Part shown: positions 40,592-42,485 of the stretch, piece after piece
Layout of the letters: each line of letters begins with the position of its first letter
Position numbering within the stretch: the first letter of the stretch is position 1
Source: Streptomyces tateyamensis
GTDB taxonomy: Bacteria; Actinomycetota; Actinomycetes; Streptomycetales; Streptomycetaceae
Length of the DNA: 42,485 bases
Direction of reading: 5' to 3'
NCBI RefSeq assembly: GCF_003205575.1
Contig: NZ_PYBW01000001.1
Span: 1 to 42,485, forward strand
Notes under the pieces: generated by a model
Told to the model about the DNA's origin: nothing
The model's database searches: none
Seen by the model: only the letters and a program-made list of their open reading frames with translations
Made by a program: the position numbers and the translations under genes

Positions 40592-40697
40592 GGGACCCGC
40601 ACCGCGATGACAGCACGACCATCGCACGAGCCGAGGACAGGCCCCGCACGCCCGGGGCGGCGGCCAAGAGCCGCGGTGGAGCGGTAGGGGCCGCCCG

Positions 40698-41603
40698 TCA
40701 GTTGACGGTCGGGATGCTCTTCGCCAGTGCCCCGCCCTGCGCGGCCAGTGAAGCGGGCACCTGCGGCTGCCAGTTGTGCGAGCTGGTCACCGGGTTGGCC
40801 CACGGGGCCAGCGTCTGGACCGGCTTGTGGGTGGGAACGAGCGCACCGGCGCGCGACACACAGGTACGCAGCGTCAGACGCACCGCGACCTGGTCCGTGT
40901 GCTTGACGTCGAGCTCGACCGGCGAGCAGTCGGCCGGCCCGTCCCAGTCGCCGATCGCCTGGATCGTCGAGCCGTCGTGCTGGGTACCGGGCGTGCAGTC
41001 CGGACGCGAATCACCGGTACTCCCGGTCGTGTTGCAGTCCGTGGCCGGCAGCCCCGTGACCCGATCACGCACCGACACCGCGACCCACACCGGCCCCTGC
41101 CCGCTGTCGACCTCCACCGAGAACCCCGGCGCCCCCGGCAGCTGCGCCCAATCTGGCTGCCCCGCATGGTAGTTGGCCAGCTTCGCATCAGCGGGCAGCA
41201 ACCCCGAAAGGACCGCCAGCATCGCGTCACCGCCCAACGGCATCGTCCCCGCACCCGCAGAACCACCCGCGGTCGGAGAACCGCCGGCGCTCGGCGCACC
41301 GCCGGCCACCCCCGTCCCGGTCGGGACCGGGGCCGGGGAACCCCCCGTCGGGGAGCCGCCGGCCGCCGGACCGGCCGGCTGCACCGCCGCCGACGCCGGA
41401 ACCACCCCGCGCTCCAGCCCCAGGACCGTCCCCGTGGTCGCCAACGCCGCCACCACCGCCAGCGACCCCGCGATCTGCTGACGACGCCGACGCCGCAACC
41501 GCAGTCCCTGCCGGCCCGCCTCCGCGACCATCTCGTGGACCGGCGGACCCAGCCGCTCAACCTCCTCGCCCAACTCCCGGCTGAGCTGCTCCTCGAAATC
41601 CAT
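40698..41603 (-). CDS. Single-pass membrane protein, candidate anti-sigma factor
   Basis: A 301-residue protein: cytoplasmic N-terminus of about 43 residues (MDFEEQLSRELGEEVERL; Arg-rich RLRRRRRQQ just before the membrane), one transmembrane helix (about 44-64), a Gly/Pro/Ser/Thr-rich linker (about 70-120) and an extracytoplasmic domain with four cysteines. GAGGAG lies 6 bases before the ATG at 41603. It follows a SigE-family sigma gene by 55 bp, the usual place of an anti-sigma factor, but the short N-terminal segment lacks the zinc HxxxCxxC motif. Function inferred from position only. Confidence 0.8.
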   Translation of the reverse strand: MDFEEQLSRELGEEVERLGPPVHEMVAEAGRQGLRLRRRRRQQIAGSLAVVAALATTGTVLGLERGVVPASAAVQPAGPAAGGSPTGGSPAPVPTGTGVAGGAPSAGGSPTAGGSAGAGTMPLGGDAMLAVLSGLLPADAKLANYHAGQPDWAQLPGAPGFSVEVDSGQGPVWVAVSVRDRVTGLPATDCNTTGSTGDSRPDCTPGTQHDGSTIQAIGDWDGPADCSPVELDVKHTDQVAVRLTLRTCVSRAGALVPTHKPVQTLAPWANPVTSSHNWQPQVPASLAAQGGALAKSIPTVN

Positions 41604-41658
41604 CACACACTCCTCGTCGAAAAAAGGGTACGGACACACCGATTGCCCAGCAGTGACG

Positions 41659-42165
41659 TCAGTGCCGGTGCAGCAGGTCACGGTCCTGCGCCAGGATCTC
41701 CCTCAACCGGGCCAGCGAACGGGTGTTGAGACTCTTCACCGCGCTGACCGACATCCCCAACAACTCGGCCACCGCCTCCGTGCTGAGGTCCTCCAGATAG
41801 TGCAGCGCCACCACCGCGCGGTTACGCGGCGGCAACTGCGCCACCGCGAACGCCAACGTCAGCCGCAGGTCCGCACCGTCACCCTCAGCCGCCGACTCCG
41901 GCAACTGCGCAGTCACCAACTCCGACGAACGCCGCAACCGGCGATGCGACAGATAGCTGCGCAGCAACACCTTGCGGGCATACGCATCCAACCCCGGCTC
42001 ATCCCGCCCGCGCCGCAACCGCCCCCACGCCGCGAACATCTTCGCCAGCGTCGTCTGCACCAGATCCTGCGCCTGATGCCAGTCCCCGCACATCACGTAG
42101 GCCAACTGGAACAACCGACGGGCACGCGTACTCGCGAACTCCTCGAAACTGAGCGCGCCATCCAT
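41659..42165 (-). CDS. SigE-family (ECF) RNA polymerase sigma factor
   Basis: A 168-residue ECF sigma factor: region 2 (FQLAYVMCGDWHQAQDLVQT, with the DLVQTTLAKMF -10-binding helix) and region 4 (AQLPPRNRAVVALHYLEDLS then TEAVAELLGMSVSAVKSLNT). It matches the small SigE-type sigma factors that often pair with a membrane protein in actinobacteria. Start ATG 42165 has GGGGGGA upstream; GTG 42168 is possible. Confidence 0.93.
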   Translation of the reverse strand: MDGALSFEEFASTRARRLFQLAYVMCGDWHQAQDLVQTTLAKMFAAWGRLRRGRDEPGLDAYARKVLLRSYLSHRRLRRSSELVTAQLPESAAEGDGADLRLTLAFAVAQLPPRNRAVVALHYLEDLSTEAVAELLGMSVSAVKSLNTRSLARLREILAQDRDLLHRH

Positions 42166-42169
42166 CACA

Positions 42170-42485
42170 GGTCCCCCCAGGGGTCGTACATGCTGTCCTT
42201 GCCACTGCCGTCACCCCAACTACACGCCCTGACCACGCCCCCAGGTCGCACAGAAAATCAAAATACACACTCGCCACCAGCCAGCCGGACAACCACCCGC
42301 CGCCACCGACCCCACGCCCCGGTACTGGCAACCCGACCGGCCACAGCCACCGGCCCGCCAGCGGGCGGCGGGCGGGGCAGCGGGCAGCGGGCGGGGCCAC
42401 CACCCGGGGAAAACGCCGACGAACCCACCACGCGAACTTGCCGCTCCTCGCGCCGACGGTGGTCAGCAGCACCAAGGGCATGGCC
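42170..42485. other. Upstream region of the sigma gene, low-complexity, with possible nitroreductase remnant
   Basis: No intact gene. GC-rich GCGGGCGG/GCAGCGGGC repeats occur at 42359-42400. At the extreme right edge the minus strand reads MPLVLLTTVGARSGK, resembling the conserved N-terminal part of deazaflavin-dependent (Ddn-type) nitroreductases, but the match ends after about 16 codons, so it is either a remnant or chance. Confidence 0.35.

Noticed and set aside
1..42485. CRISPR arrays, tRNA or rRNA genes, attachment sites, a biosynthetic gene cluster
   Set aside because: No regularly spaced repeats, no cloverleaf-like or rRNA-like sequence, no integrase and no PKS, NRPS or RiPP-modifying genes were seen by eye.

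Overview
The window is very GC-rich, has almost complete G/C third-position codon use, uses GTG and TTG starts, and carries families typical of Streptomyces or its relatives (Kitasatospora, Streptacidiphilus): MsiK-dependent sugar ABC operons, a Das-like chitobiose system, a SigE-type sigma factor, and GlxA and MmyB-like regulators. I infer a streptomycete chromosome. No tRNA, rRNA, CRISPR or intact mobile element was seen.

Positions 1-12995 form a polysaccharide-utilisation locus. A LacI-family repressor, a small lipoprotein, a secreted discoidin-DUF1996 protein and a 1012-residue secreted protein (discoidin, GH16, a second TIM-barrel glycosidase domain, Ig-like, discoidin) lie on the minus strand. 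Divergent from them is an operon for a lipoprotein sugar-binding protein, two permeases and an intracellular GH3 glucosidase with a PA14-like insert. Four copies of a GAGAGCGCTCTC operator tie the locus into one LacI regulon. The domain mix suggests beta-glucan (laminarin-like) degradation and uptake, but the exact substrate is inferred.

Positions 13098-20385 form a second, Das-like locus: binding protein, two permeases, GH20 hexosaminidase and a GntR/UTRA regulator on the minus strand. Divergent from it is a secreted CBM3-GH16 protein. Two ACCACTGGT boxes lie in the shared promoter region. Neither transport operon has an ATPase gene, so both probably share the MsiK ATPase encoded elsewhere. 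Together the two loci look suited to feeding on fungal wall polymers (beta-glucan plus chitin).

Positions 20386-29300 are a patchwork of ordinary accessory genes (Rieske lipoprotein, VOC/MarR pair, saccharopine-dehydrogenase-like oxidoreductase/GlxA pair, a lysine-rich histone-like protein, a 2OG oxygenase) separated by decayed pieces: IS481-like and IS5-like transposase tails, a Nudix remnant, frameshifted fragments and a broken secreted protein with an S74-type tail chaperone domain.

Positions 29299-33914 hold a CDF-like transporter/MarR pair, a metallo-beta-lactamase-fold/SnoaL-like operon and a divergent NmrA-like reductase/TetR pair. Positions 34272-36554 carry four small secreted-protein genes, one of only 49 codons, all on the minus strand. 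Positions 36690-42165 hold small hypotheticals, an SDR/MmyB-like regulator pair, an aminoglycoside-phosphotransferase-like kinase and a SigE-family sigma factor followed by a single-pass membrane protein. Many genes end in strong perfect hairpins, and several regulator genes appear to have leaderless transcripts.
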